Source: Stomoxys calcitrans (lineage: Eukaryota > Arthropoda > Insecta > Diptera > Muscidae). Taken from it: a stretch of 64,000 nucleotides of DNA. Both the position numbers and the translations under genes were made by a program. The notes below the pieces were generated by a model. The model had not been told where the DNA came from. It made no database searches and saw only the letters and a list, made by a program, of their open reading frames with translations. Of the stretch, positions 35,600 to 48,600 are shown piece by piece (the stretch's first letter is position 1; each line of letters opens with the position of its first letter). The stretch is taken from positions 154,142,059-154,206,058 of the forward strand of contig NC_081556.1 of NCBI RefSeq assembly GCF_963082655.1. Direction: 5' to 3'.

Positions 35600-37110
35600 A
35601 TTATTTTAATTCAATTCGAACTGTTGTCTTTATAACTAATCAAATAAAGCATATCTGAATATCATGGGCTTCAATTAGCTAACCCAATTCAGAAATGTGT
35701 TTCTGTTCTTCCTTTTAATATCCTTATAACTGGTAATTCCCCCCAAGGATTAGTAAAAAGAAGTATCTTCTTAATGAATAGTAAGACTGCTCATCCATTC
35801 CATAAATTCATAATCCGCTCCAATTTATGGTATTTTTGTAAATAACATGACGTTACTTCATAATTCATACAACAATATAGACAAAAATTCATTCATGAGG
35901 ATAAAAACCCTCACCTCCCCTTTAAAGTTCAAATGAACATTGACATCTATGAAAGATTATCTATAGTCTTAGAATATATTTTTTTTCTGGTTGGTGTAAA
36001 TTTAATTGTAAAACTTTTTCTAAAAATTCTATAATGTTCACATACCATTTCCAAAGAAATACGTAGTAAGAAAAAAAAAAATAAAGAAACGTAATTTAAG
36101 AACGCTCAAACGAACAAACAACGATGTTCAAAAGATGTATTTGCGCACTTTTCCTAAGAAATAACAAGAAGGAGATATATGTTAGAGTGAGCGTGTGTGT
36201 GTGTGTGTGTGTGTGCAAATGATTGGCCATAAAAACTTTACAAACTGTCTAGAGCATGGAAAAGGTCATCTTTACTCTTAAAGTAAGAGACACAAACACA
36301 TGTGTGTTGATATCAACTTGGATATAAAATATAATAAAAAAAAAAGGCAACAATGATTGGACAGACATTTTGACAGTTAACACACAAGCCACACACACGC
36401 AGGCATGACAACATTTTTGTGACAACAAACGACAATTGCTATTGCGCACAATTACGTTTCTTTCAGTTTCAGTCAGTTATGGTCGTTTTTGTGGCTTGGT
36501 TTCATTTATGAAGAATTTTTAGGGGTTTTTTTCTGTGCTTTTTGTTCTCCATCAAAATGACACATGACCATATTTACTTATAACCCCCCTCAAAATGTGG
36601 AGCAATTTGTTCTGTTATAAACTTTTGTTACAAAAAAATTAGAAATTTCCACGAAAATAGTTTGTAAAGTTTAAACGACAAAAAACAAAAAAAACTTACA
36701 TGAATAACAATTTGAGGAAGTTCAACAAAAACAAGGTTTATGAGTTTCCATACGGCAGTTACTAAGAGGTGTTTTATGCTTTAATTATACCTACAAGAGG
36801 TAGTAACACTTACCTTTTTGGCCTTTAAAGCCATTGTGATTTACATTAAAAGACATTAAAAAAAAGATGATGGCCATAAACCGTTTTATAAATAAGACAC
36901 TTTCTTGATGAACCGTTTTTTTTTGGTCACTAACATTTAGTTCTGAGACTGCCAAAAATAAAGAATGCAGTATTTTTTAGCAGAGGGTTCAAAGAAACAG
37001 AAGTTCTTTGCTCTGCATTGTGTTGCAAACAGTTGAGTTTAAAGTTTTAGATATGGGAACAGACAGGGACACTAGATCTTAGTTTGTTTATTAAAATATA
37101 AAATAAAAAA
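35600..37110. other. Unique intronic sequence
   Basis: AT-rich with (GT)n at about 36188-36214. Nothing coding recognised. Confidence 0.5.
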
Positions 37111-37114
37111 TATA

Positions 37115-37257
37115 TCCGTCCTTCCGTCCGTCCGTCCTTCCGTCCGTCCTTCCGTCCGTCCTTCCGTCCGTCCTTCCGTCCGTCCTTCCGTCCGTCCTTC
37201 CGTCCGTCCTTCCGTCCGTCCTTCCGTCCGTCCTTCCGACCGTCCATCTGTCTGTCG
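37115..37257. repeat. TCCGTCCGTCCT microsatellite
   Basis: About 11 copies of a 12-bp unit (CCGTCCGTCCTT phase), at the family A tail position. It reads as KDGRKDGR on the minus strand, not a gene. Confidence 0.9.
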
Positions 37258-38548
37258 AAAGCCAGAAGGAGTAAAGCTATCCGCTTGAAATTTTGCACAA
37301 ATACCTTTTATTTGTATAGATCGGTTGGGATTGTAAATGGGTCAAATCGGTCCATGTTTTGATATAGCTGCCATATAATCCGATCTTGGGTTTTGACTTC
37401 TTGAGCTTCTAGAGGGCGCAATTCTCGTCCGATTTGACTGAAATTTTGCGTGATGTGTTTTGTTATGACTTCCACCGACTGCGCGAAGTATGGTCCAAAT
37501 CGGTCCATAACTTGATATAGCTCCCATATAAACCAATATAGGGTCTTGAGGTCTTGAGCCTCTAGAGGGCGCAATTCTCGTCCAATTTGACAGAAATTTT
37601 GCACGTCGTTGGGGTTGCAAACGGGCCATATCGGTTCAGATTTGGATATAGCTGTCATATCAACCGATCTTGGGTCTTGACTTCTTGAGCTTCTAGAGGT
37701 CGCAATTCTTGTCCGATTTGACTGAAATTTTGCACATGGTGTTCTGGTATCACTTCCAAGAACTGCGCTAAGTATGGTTCAAATCGGTCCATGTTTTGAT
37801 ATAGCTGCCATATAAACCGATCTTGGATCTTGACTCCTTGAGCCTCTAGAGGGCGCAATTCTCATCCGATTTGACTGAAATTTTGCACGATGTGTTTTAT
37901 TATGACTTCCAATAACTGTGCTAAGGATGGCGCAAATCGGTACATAACCTGATTAAGCTGCCATATAACCCATTTTGGGATCTTGACTTCTTGAGCCTCT
38001 AGAGGGCGCAATTCTCGTCCGATTTGACGGAAATTTTGCACATGGTGTTTTGGTGTCACTTCCAACAACTGCTCTAAATATGGTTCAAATCGCTCCATGT
38101 TTTGTTATAGCTGCCATATAAACCGATCTTGGATCTTGACTTCTTTAGCCTCTAGAGGGCGCAATTCTCATCCGATTTGGAAGAAATTTTGTACAACGAC
38201 TACTCTCACGACCTTCAACATACGTGTCTCATATGGTCTGAATCGATCAATAGCTTGATACAGCTCCCACATAAACCGATCTCCTGATTTTCCTTCTTGA
38301 GCCCCTACAAGGCGCAATTCTTATCGGAATGAACTGAAATATTACACAATGACTTCTACAATGTTCAGCATTCATTTATAGTCCGATTCGGACTATATCT
38401 GTATATATCTCCATTAGCATAAGAGTTCTTATTCAATATTCTTGGTTTGCCTAAAAAGAGATACTGCGCATAGAACTCGACAAATGCGATTCATGGTGGA
38501 GGGTATATAAGATTCGGCCCGGCCGAACTTAACGCGCTCCTACTTGTT
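37258..38548 (-). mobile_element. Family A element, reverse, with a regular 153-bp array
   Basis: The landmark 'ccatata(a)' occurs at 37371, 37524, 37808, 37961, 38114 and 38267 (variant). Four of these steps are exactly 153 bp. The reversed head with 'attcggcccggccgaactta' is at about 38510. Long minus-strand frames (RPLEAQEVKTQDRFIWQLYQ) are the unit translated; 153 bp equals 51 codons. Confidence 0.8.
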
Positions 38549-39357
38549 TTATACTCTACACCACCACTGTGGTACAGTGTATTATAAGTTCGCGCATTTG
38601 TTTGCGACGCTAAGAAGGAGAAGAGCTAGACCCATTGATAACTATGGCGATCGACTCAGAATCACTTTTTGATTCCATTTTGCCATATCCGTCTGTGAGT
38701 CCATGTATTCTTGTAATCAAAGTGCAGGTCGAATTTTTGTCCAATCATCACGAAATTTTGCACATGTCACTTTTTTGGCCCTAGGACAAACGCTTTTGAT
38801 TTTGGTAAAAATCGGTTCAGATTTAGATATAGCTCCCATGTGTATGTATCGCCCGATTTGCACTTAAATGGCCGTAGTAGCTACAATTTAGAAAAACGAT
38901 CTGCACAGCATTTGGCACGAATTGGTTTGTTACTAATCTAAACATATCTGCAAGGTTGCATGAAAATCGGTTCCGATTTACATATAGCTCTCATATATAT
39001 GTATCGCCCGATTTGCACTTAAATTGCCGTAGTAGCTAAAATTTTCAAACGATCTACGCAGAATTTGGCACAAAATGTTTTGTCACTGATCTTAACATAT
39101 CTGCAAGGTTGCATGAAAATCGGTTCAGATTTAGACATAGCTCCTATATATATATATCGCCCGATTTCCACTTAAATAACCGTAGTAGCAACAAATTTCG
39201 ACCGATCTGCATAAAATTTGGATATAGCACCAGAGCAGATTTAGATATAACTTTCTCATACATATATATATATGTTGCCCATAACATATTTGTAGGGTAG
39301 GTGTAGGGTACTATATAGCCGGCTCCTCCCGACTTTTGCCTTTCCTTACTGGTTTAT
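38549..39357 (-). mobile_element. Family B element, reverse, abutting family A
   Basis: Tail 'tactctacaccaccactgtg', units with 'atcgcccgatttgcacttaa', head 'ctcccgacttttgcctttcc' and 'ttactggttta'. It begins within a few bases of the family A head, as at 34103. Confidence 0.7.
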
Positions 39358-41936
39358 GTTTAAAGCACTTCCAAGACTATTGCCAACATTTTTTTCTTTT
39401 TACGAGAGTATAATGAATTCATTACCGCTTTTAGAAAAAACTTATTTTATTTTCATTTCACTAATTTTCCAAAAGTACTATCTTGCCATTGATTGAACAC
39501 TTCCCAAAGTGCTTACGACCAAGTGGAATTCCATTGCAATTGCTGCATTGCATGTCACACTTTAGTGTGCTAATTTACTGCACGCAAATGTTCAGCTGCA
39601 TGTATGCACGCGCACATGGGCAATCAAACAACGAAGTTTGTTCTTCTATATCTCTTATTTGGCTTGGGGGTATTTGCTCCTTATCATGCCTTAAGAATCT
39701 TGCAACTAATTTTTATTTTCATTTTTGTGTGTGTGTGTGTGTTGCTCTCGTACTTTGGGTTAAATTTTATTTGGATTTCTTTGAAGTTTTCAGCAAATCA
39801 AGATTAAAATCAAGACGTTCTTCTACACGACCTTCTAGTATAGCACAATCTTCACTGTAAGTATTTTCTGCTTACATCTCACATATGAAGGAAGAGGATG
39901 CAGGGAGGGGAAAAGAAAGAAGAATTTCTTAAGTTTAAATCAAATATTTTGATCTTTATCTCAAATGCAATGAACCATGTAAGTGGGCATGGAAGAAAAG
40001 CAAAGAGAGCGTACTGTAGCCCTTTACATTTTTTGAAGAGCATTGCTAGCAACAAATCAAAAGGGGTTAACAGTGGCTTTTGGTTGGGTTACTACCAACT
40101 AAGGCAAATATGCAAATGCTTCAGCATCTTTTATTGTTGGTTTTTCAATTCTTTACATTTGCCTGTCATTATCAATGTTAAACTAAGGCAATGAAAGGCC
40201 AATGTTGCCTTTGCATTATCTTTCATGGCATTCGCTCTCTCCATGCTCTCCCTGGACACAGTAATGGGATGTGGCAAGTATGGGAATCAATTTCATTAAG
40301 CTGGGATTATGCGCCACCTTGGTTTATTTTTAGGCAAATTTTTTCTTGCTCTCAGCAACTCCATTCTGCAGGCCCAACAATGACTATGACTATATGCCAA
40401 TATACATTGACTTGCCAATAAAACTGTTTATTTGTTGCATTGTTACAAGCCTCTCAGCCCAACCAAGGAAAGAATATGTCCATTGTTGATGATCATAATA
40501 AGCTAAACATCACAATTCTTTTTTTTTCGGATTGGCTTATTAAGTCCACCAACACTGAAGCTTGAAGCTTCTCACACTTCAACAATAGCAGCAGGTGGTT
40601 TGTTTAGAGGGACACAGAATGTCGCCTGAGATGAGTGTTATGGTTGCCATTAAAGAAATGACCATGATATGCTTTAGCATAATGGCCAGAACAGACCGAG
40701 CGCTAAGGCTCTCAAAATATTCTTTGGTCAGGCCAAGGTGTCTGAGCTTGTATTTGTAAGAGACATCAAAAGTCTTTCATAATTTTCAGATTTTATGAAG
40801 TCACGACATTTTCAAACTGTGCCACCTCAACTGCCAGCCAGCCAAATACAAGGAGCAAACTCAGTTCAGAGCAATGCATATGCATGACAAGCACAGCAAA
40901 CTTACCGAAATGGCACTTTACATTTTTCTTCTTTGTATGCAGAGGAAAACACAACAGCTGAAGTAGAAGGTGAAGGTGAAGCTGAAGGAGGTTGAGGAGG
41001 TAGATGACCAAGGCGTTGATGGCGACAATGCCAAGCGTCGATAATGTTGAAAAGTTAGCGTGTGACTGTTAATAGGATTAAAAACCATTAACGCATCACC
41101 GCGATGAAAAAGTAACGAATTTACCAATATAGAAAAATTTCCGAAAAATAAATATACACGCCAATTTTAATATTGATGTCCATAATGTATCTTACATTCA
41201 CACACACAGACACATACATATTTAGATACATTAAAGTTTATGAATGTAATTTTAGCCGTGGGTAGAAGGAAATTATAAGGAAAGTTTTTTCTTTTTTTTG
41301 GTTTTGCTTTTCAAAATTAATATTCCCCGTAAAGTTCCATCATTCAAGTTGTCATGTCATGTGGGGTTTTTACATTACATGCAAGGAAGTTGAGCATACA
41401 TTAAAGAGTTAAACAATTTATTTTTATAAATCGTCTTTAAACAATTGGCACATGATGGTGAATTATTATATTTTTATAAATTAATTAATTAATAAATATT
41501 TTGGGGAAAAAGAAAGGCTAGGAAATGCCATAGGGTATCTTATTATTGATCATTTAAGATGAAAGGTAACTCATTGCAAGCATTTAAGATGAAAGTATTT
41601 TATGGGCAGTTGTTTTGTAAAGTTCCGCTCACCTAAAGTCTAGAGGTAGTTAGACATTATTAGTATGAAATGTTTGAGAATCCTTCTAATAGAAGGCCTG
41701 TATACCCAGATTTGTCTAATACAGAATCTGGCTGAAAGTTTCTTATATGTTGTGAGTATAGTTATCATATAAAGAAGAACCATGGGCTAGAAATAGTCTC
41801 AGTCTCAGTCTCATTAAGGTTCATACGTTTCATAGAAGCCTGGTAAGGCCAATTGGTGTACGATAGGCATTTAAAGGATAACTTCGTATTTATATTAAAA
41901 ACATGATTGACCTAAATTTAAAAATTTGCAGACCTA
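39358..41936. other. Unique intronic sequence
   Basis: Somewhat less AT-rich than elsewhere, with (TG)n at about 39727-39742. Open frames at 39.5-40.4 kb lack family resemblance and codon regularity. No exon is supported. Confidence 0.45.
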
Positions 41937-42174
41937 TTGGGTTGCCCAAAAAGTAATTGCGGATTTTTCATATAGTCGGCGTTGACAAATTTTTTCACAG
42001 CTTGTGACTCTATAATTGCATTCTTTCTTCTGTCAGTTATCAGCTGTTACTTTTAGGTTGCTTTAGAAAAAAAGTGTAAAAAAAAGTATATTTGATTAAA
42101 GTTCATTCTAAGTTTTATTTAAAATACATTTACTTTCTTTTAAAAAATCCGCAATTACTTTTTGGGCAACCCAA
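41937..42174. mobile_element. Mariner MITE copy 5, TA-flanked
   Basis: 238 bp with well-matched ends 'ttgggttgcccaaaaagtaa' and 'ttactttttgggcaacccaa', flanked by TA at 41935-41936 and 42175-42176. One of the two best-preserved copies. Confidence 0.9.
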
Positions 42175-42382
42175 TATATAATGAAATAAATTGAAAGATA
42201 TCACATTTTTTAAATTTTCGAAGAAAATTTTTCTTTGTTTTTTCTTTAATGGTAGTACAACGTATACTAAAGTTAAGAAAACGGTTACTTAAAATTAAGA
42301 ATATTTTCCTTGATCTATGTATTGTTGGTATTGATATCAAGCCAAAAAAGCAAAACTTTAAAATATCAATGATATATTTAAA

Positions 42383-44058
42383 AACCAGCAACGAAAGGCA
42401 AAAGTCGGGCAAAGCCGACTATATTATACCCTACACCATCCAGTATACGTAATACTTTTAATAGATAGCACTTTTATCCTAATTTAGTCAAACTTTAATA
42501 ATGCATACCTATTGAAATATCGAATAGAACCTTATACGATTTTCTTACAATGATACGAAAATGAAAAGTCGAAACGCATAAAAGATATATATGGGAGGTT
42601 TATCTAAATCGATTTTGATGAAATTCTGCTCACGTATTGTCATAACAATTAAACCATCTCATGAAAAATTTTGTAGAGATCAGACCAAAATTGTGGCTTC
42701 TACAGCCTTAAAAGGCCATATCGGATGCAAAATGTATATAGGAGCTATATCTTACACTGGACCGATTTTTATGAAACTTTGCACACATATGGGGACGTTG
42801 AATAAAACGGCCCATGCCAAATTTTGTAAAGATCACACCAAAATTGTGGCTCTTATAGCATTAAAAGGCCAAATCGGATGAAAAATATACATGGGAGCTA
42901 TATCTAAATCTGAACCGATTTTTATGAAACTTTGCACACATATTGGGACGTCACAAGAAGGAGCGTTGAATAAAACGCTCCATGCCAAATTTTGTAAGGA
43001 TCAGCCCAAAATTGTGGCTACTACAGCTTTAAAAGGGCATATCACATGAAATATATACATGAGAGCTATATTTAAATCTGATCCGATTATGATGAAATTT
43101 TGCACACATATTGGGACGTTACAGAAAGCACTTCGTGCTAAATTTGGTAAAGATCGCACCAAAATTGTGCCTTCTACAGCCTTAATAGGTCAAATCGGAC
43201 GAAAGTTATATATGGAATCTATATCTAAATCTGAACCGATTTAGATGAAATTTTGCAAACATATTGGTACGTCACACGAAACATTTCATGCCAAATTTGG
43301 TAGAGATCAAACCAAAATTGCGGCTCCTACAGCTTTTAAAGTGCATATCGGATGAATGATATAAATATATGTGGGAGCTATATCTCAATCTGGACCGATT
43401 TTGATAAAATTTTGCAAGCATTTTGGGTCGTTAAAAAAAACACTTTGTGCCAAATTTTGTATTAATCGCCTCGTGACTCCATTAAAAATCGAAATTTCTT
43501 TTGGAAAAAATGGCTGTATCTCCTCAACTATGCGTCGTAGAGGGAAATGGGCCTTAATTCATGACTCCATCAAAAATCCATTAAAAATTCGAAATTTCTC
43601 TTGGTAAACTTAAAATGGCTGTATCTCCTAAACTATGCATCGTAGAGAGAAATGGGGATTAATTCGTGACTCCATGAAAAATCCATTAAAAATCGAAATT
43701 TCACTTCAAAAACTTAAAATGGCTGTATCTCCTAAACTATGCTTAAAAAGGGCACATCGGATGAAAGATATATATGGGAGCTATATCAAAATCTGGACCG
43801 ATTTTTGATCAAAATCAATATCATTCGTCCTTGGACCAAAAAAGACACTAGTGCAAAATTTTGTGAAAATTGGACTACAAATGCGACCGGTACCTTGATT
43901 ACAAAAATACATGGACAGACAGACGGACATAGCTAAATCGAATCAGAAAGTGATTCTAAGCCGATTCGTATACTTATCGATGGGTCTAGCTCTTCTCCTT
44001 CTTAGTGTTGCTAACAAATGCACAAATTTGACCACAGTGGTGGTGCTGGGTATAATTA
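42383..44058 (+). mobile_element. Family B element, forward, complete (divergent units)
   Basis: Head 'ccagcaacgaaaggcaaaag' with 'tcgggcaaagccgactatat' and 'taccctacacc'. Units of about 150 bp read 'tgggagctatatctaaatct' and 'gaaattttgcacacatattg'. Near 43490-43740 a shorter repeat ('atggctgtatctcctaaact') intervenes. The tail is 'acatagctaaatcgaatcag' to 'gaccacagtggtggtgctgg'. Confidence 0.7.
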
Positions 44059-44096
44059 AGTCCACCAGATTTGGAACTTTTTTTTGCCAATTAGTT

Positions 44097-44365
44097 GAGG
44101 CCACCGTAGCTCAGAGGTTAGCATGTCCGCCTATGACTCTGAACACCTGGGTTGGAATCCTGGCGAGACCATTAGAAAAAATTTTTCAGTTGTGGTTTTC
44201 CCCTCCTAATGTTGGCGACATTTGTGAGGTACTTTGCCCTATAAAAACTTCTCCCCAAAGAGGTGTCGCTCTGCGGCACGCGGTTCGGACTCGGCTATAA
44301 AAAGGAGGTCCCTTATCATTGGGCATAAACTTGAATCGGACTGCACTCAGGGATATGTGAAAGAG
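44097..44365 (+). repeat. tRNA-derived SINE, full length (copy 4)
   Basis: Head 'gaggccaccgtagctcagag' with an intact A-box-like sequence. The B box reads 'ggttggaatcc', one change from consensus. The body 'cagttgtggttttcccctcc', 'aaagaggtgtcgctctgcgg', 'gactcggctataaaaagga' ends near 'gggatatgtgaaagagt'. This copy shows the full architecture of ~270 bp. Confidence 0.85.
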
Positions 44366-46192
44366 TATAAAAATTATACGCAGATCAACTACAACAAAAT
44401 GCGTCATATAGCCTAAACGCTTTAGTTTTCATTGTAATTCCTGCCAATCATGCGCCTCAAGCAAATTACAAATGACTCATATTTTTTGTGTGTAATTCAC
44501 AAACAGCCTTGATTGAGACATTAGTTAGTTGTTTGTTATTTCTTGGAAAATGGTGGTCAACTCAATTGTTTCTAGTTCAGTTAAAATGTCATAGCAAGAA
44601 AATTTATGGCCCCCTAATGAATGAATGAGAAAAAAATTTACCAACGACATTTTGCTTTGATTTTCTTGAAATATTTTAAATATTTAATGCAATGAATTAT
44701 TAATCTAAGGCAGACAAAATCAAAGCTCCTACAATGCTAGGCATTTGTATGAAACACATGAGACTACTGGGCCTGATGCTAACCAACTAAAATGGACGTG
44801 AGGCGGGAGCTATTCATTCACTTACGATTTGCCAACGACAAGAATTTCATATGGAATTAAAATTCTCACAACACCTGTTGCGATTTGTTTTGTTTTGATT
44901 TGGCTTGAAGATTGAGGATTGACATGTTTTTTTTTTTGTTAATGAAACTACAGAGATTTCGTGTTTTTATAGATGTAGTGTTAAACACCCTACCTTAGTC
45001 ACATAACACTTCACACCCTCTTTGGACCAATAGAAAATAGGGAGTTGAGTTTGTTGACTGATAAGCTGGAAGACCATTACCACTCGTTAATCTCATTCAT
45101 CTACGTATTGAGGTGAGGTGATATAGCAAATGAGTTGTGCGATGCCAAAGTCTATAATTTTTTCGTTTTAGACCAGATTCTCTTGCAGATAACCTACAAC
45201 ACCAGTTTTTTCTTTTTGCTTGGTTAACTGCCTGCTATTGTCTGCTTGTTTTTTTTTTCTTGTTGCCTACCACGTGAGCCAGCTCGTCTGTTTTGATTTG
45301 TAAAACTTCTTTGCTGTTTAGTTTTCTCAGCATTGTTGTTGTTGTTGATGTGATTTGTGGCATTAAATTGTTGACGCGTGCCTGCAATTTTTGTTGGTTG
45401 TGCAAAAAACGAACCAAACAAAAATCGTTGGAAAAAAAAAACTACAATAAAACATGATTTTTGTGGTTGGCTGATTTTTATGTCTGTTTACCGTACGGCG
45501 CTGCCAAGACTCTGACGATCTGAATGACGTCTTACTGACGGACTGCCAGACTGTTCTGCATGTTGTTTGTTTGGCTTTTGATTGATTTTTATGCCATTCT
45601 TTGTTTGCTTATGCTTGCGATTTTTTTTTATTTCTGGTTTGCTGATCTCAATGTGTGGTATGGCATGTTTTTCACCAAGGATTGCATTTTGTTGCAATTC
45701 AACAAAAGCCCACATAAATGCTGAGGTGTGTGCTAACAGCCACCAAGTGGACTGGTTGCTGCACAACATCTCCTACTCTTTGGCCACTTGTTGGGTTCTT
45801 TTCGTTTGGCTGGCTTTGGTTTTCCTTTTGCCAAGGCTACTTTGAAAATTATATTGGAATTGGATGTAGCATGGCAACCCAAGAGCAAAGAGTGCCTTGC
45901 ATACTGGAGGCTTTGCCGGCTAAGTAGCATGCAGCAAATGCAGTTAGATGAACACTTGGCAGCTTAACTGCTGCCGAAGTACCCGCTAGGAAATGGAGCT
46001 AGTTATGAATAAATTTTTGGAGTTCAAGATTTCGTTACAGATGCCACCTTATATAGCCTTGTGAAAATTGTTTGGCATTGTTCAATTGTTTAAACTTTCC
46101 GATCAGATATCGGTAACAGACGAATCAGGTTCTTCAATAGACAAAATGGTTTCGTCACTGTATTAGTAACAGCTCGATAATTAACTCATGGT
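44366..46192. other. Unique intronic sequence
   Basis: AT-rich. Overlapping open frames on both strands at 45.2-45.9 kb have no recognised motif and look fortuitous. Confidence 0.45.
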
Positions 46193-47178
46193 TATACCCT
46201 GCACCACCACTGTGGTACAGGGTATTGTAACTTAGTGAATTAGTTTGTGACACCCAAAAGGAAAAGAGATAGAACCATTAATAAGTATACCGATCGATCC
46301 AGAATCACTTTCTGATTCGATTTAGCTATGTACGTCTGTCTGTCTGTCTGTCTGTCTGTCTGCCTGTCTGTCCGTCTGTCAATGTTAATTTGTGCACAAT
46401 CTACAGGTCGCAATTTTCATCCGATCGTCTCCAAATTTGGTATAGTCGCCCAAGAAAAGAAGCCTATTGAAATTGGAAAAAATCGAATCAGATTTGGATA
46501 TAGCTCCCATATATATGTTCGTCCGATTTGCAGTAATAATGCAATAAAATGGTCATTTGTTAACCGATTCTCTCGAATTATGGTAGGAAGAATTTTTTTA
46601 CGACTGTCAACATTACTGATGAATTTCACGGAAATCGGTTCAGATTTAGATATAGCTGTCATATGTATTTATCGCCCGATTTCCACTCCCAGAGAAATTG
46701 CAAGCACATTTATTGACCAATCTTTCCAATATCTGGTACAACACTTTCCTCGACGACTACCGGAATATATGAGAAGTTTGCTTGAAATCGGTTCTGATTT
46801 GGATATAGCTCCCATATATATGTTCGCCTTTTTGCAGTAATAATGCAATAAAATGGTCTTTTGTTAACCCATTCCCTCGAAATTTGGCGGGGCGGAATTT
46901 CTTATGACTCTGGGCATTACTGGTGAATTTCATAGAAATCGTTTCAGATTTAGATATAGTTCTCATTTGTATATATCGTGCGATTTTCACTCCTACAACC
47001 ATTGCAATCGCTTTTATTAACCAATTTTCCCAAAATTTTGTACAACGCCTTGCTAGACGACTTCCACATTATCTGAAAAGTTTGATTGAAATCGGTTCAG
47101 AATTAGATATAGCTCCCACATTGTACTTATAGGGTAGGTGTAGGGTATTATAAGTCGGCGCCATCCGACTTTTCCCCT
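46193..47178 (-). mobile_element. Family B element, reverse
   Basis: Tail 'tataccctgcaccaccactg', short CTGT array at 46334-46380, units ('tatagctcccatatatatgt', 'cgattctctcgaattatgg'), head 'gtaggtgtagggtattataa', 'gtcggcgccatccgactttt'. The head runs directly into the TTTTA microsatellite. Confidence 0.75.
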
Positions 47179-47503
47179 TATTTTTTTTTATTTTGTTTTA
47201 TTTTATTTTTTTTTTATTTTATTTTATTGTGCTGTATTTTATTTTTATTTTATTTTATTTTATTTTATTTTATTTTATTTTATATTATTTTATTTTATAT
47301 TATTTTATATTATTTTATATTATTTTATTTTATTTTATTTTATTTTATTTTATTTTATTTTATTTTATTTTATTTTATTTTATTTTATTTTATTTTATTT
47401 TATTTTATTTTATTTTATTTTATTTCATTTTCTTTTATTTTATTTTATTTTATTTTATTTTATTTTATTTTATTTTATTTTATTTTATTTTATTTTTTTT
47501 TCA
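47179..47503. repeat. (TTTTA)n microsatellite
   Basis: About 325 bp of TTTTA with a few TATAT and TTTC interruptions, starting exactly at a family B head. It gives artefactual FILFY frames. Confidence 0.95.
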
Positions 47504-48450
47504 ATTTTTAAATATAAAAAGTGGAAAAGATGTCGATGGCAGCTGATTACTTTTAGCATTGTTTAATGGTTTTTGCATCGAGGTTAGTTTGTATGTTTTT
47601 GGCATGCTGGCCTCTGTTTTGCTATAGAAATTTTGTTTATTTTATTTCAAGTTCAATTAAGTTGTTATATTGTTTTTTTCAACTCTTATATTAACAACAT
47701 CGCTGCCACCACCAGCTGTCCATTATTATCTCCATCGACATCATTATCAATTCCTATCCAGCTTCCATCTAGCATCCAGCATCTCCAACAAACAGCCATA
47801 TGATAATCATTATCATCATCATAGTCATCATTTGGTAGCACTTTGACTCTTTTTTGCCAGACATTGATGAGGCCGGCTGCTTGTTTGTTTGTTTTTATAT
47901 CCATTTTACTGCATATTTCTCTATTTTCCCCCCAATGGACCATTAAAATATATAACAAAAAACAATTATGATCATTATCACCATAATTGGGCAAAGATCG
48001 CGCAAAAAAGCCAAAGGATTTCTTTATGACCAATTTAATCAACACTTCAATGGAGATTTTGCCACTTCGCATGCCGTCATGGTGGCAGAAGACAGTGACA
48101 ATGATGTAGACGAAGACGAAGAAAATGCTGAACAAAAGCCAATTGTGTAAAGTGTCAATGTACAATTATAATAAAATGAAAATTGCCTAAAAGACAAGAA
48201 AAAGAAATTTAGTTCCGCTAAAAGCCATTGTTTTGACCATTTTAGTTACCAGAAATTAAAATCCTAGATGAATAGTAGGAAATTAAAAAAAAATGTACTG
48301 AAAAATAGCGCATGGGAAATTATGTGGCAAAAATATGCAGGATATTGCTAATAACTCCTTTTTTGATTTTTGTTATTATGAAATGGCATTTAAAGTGGTT
48401 TGGTTTTTATTTTAAGAATCCAATGCGGAGTGATATCTTAATAGCAAATG
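47504..48450. other. Unique intronic sequence
   Basis: Contains ATCATTATCATC low complexity. A 60-codon + frame at 47968-48150 with an acidic end and an overlapping 159-codon minus frame are both present; neither has a recognised family. Confidence 0.45.
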
Positions 48451-48452
48451 AA

Positions 48453-48600
48453 AACAAGTAAAAAGGCGTCAAGTTCGACCTTTTACTTACTAAGTTAAAT
48501 CTGGCGTTTTTGAAAATAGGGGTTAGGGGAAGGGTCCATCCCCCTCGCGGATATCATCAAATGGAGTAGCCTACTATATCCATCGGGTAAGATAAAAACA
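48453..48600. repeat. Small repeat fragment: family C head plus Helitron-like piece
   Basis: 'aacaagtaaaaaggcgtcaa' (head) followed by 'ctggcgtttttgaaaatagg' and 'ggaagggtccatccccctcg', which matches the reverse complement of 30.31-30.36 kb in the Helitron. Confidence 0.5.

Noticed and set aside
37308..38098. Open frames with RPLEAQEVKTQDRFIWQLYQ repeats, and MAAIS..GPI frames elsewhere
   Set aside because: They follow the 153-bp repeat unit in several frames, differ by stops between copies and have no start or termination logic; not treated as a protein family without a substitution test.
39483..40421. Series of + strand frames at 39.5-40.4 kb
   Set aside because: No recognisable protein, and the composition follows the local T/GT-rich DNA.
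45224..45930. Overlapping frames on both strands at 45.2-45.9 kb as a small gene
   Set aside because: No family motif, no consistent coding pattern, and frames overlap on both strands.
47193..47546. FILFY-repeat frames
   Set aside because: TTTTA microsatellite translation.
47686..48165. 159-codon minus frame and 60-codon + frame with an acidic tail (47968-48150)
   Set aside because: Overlapping opposite frames in low-complexity intron DNA, with no recognised domain and no splice or promoter support.
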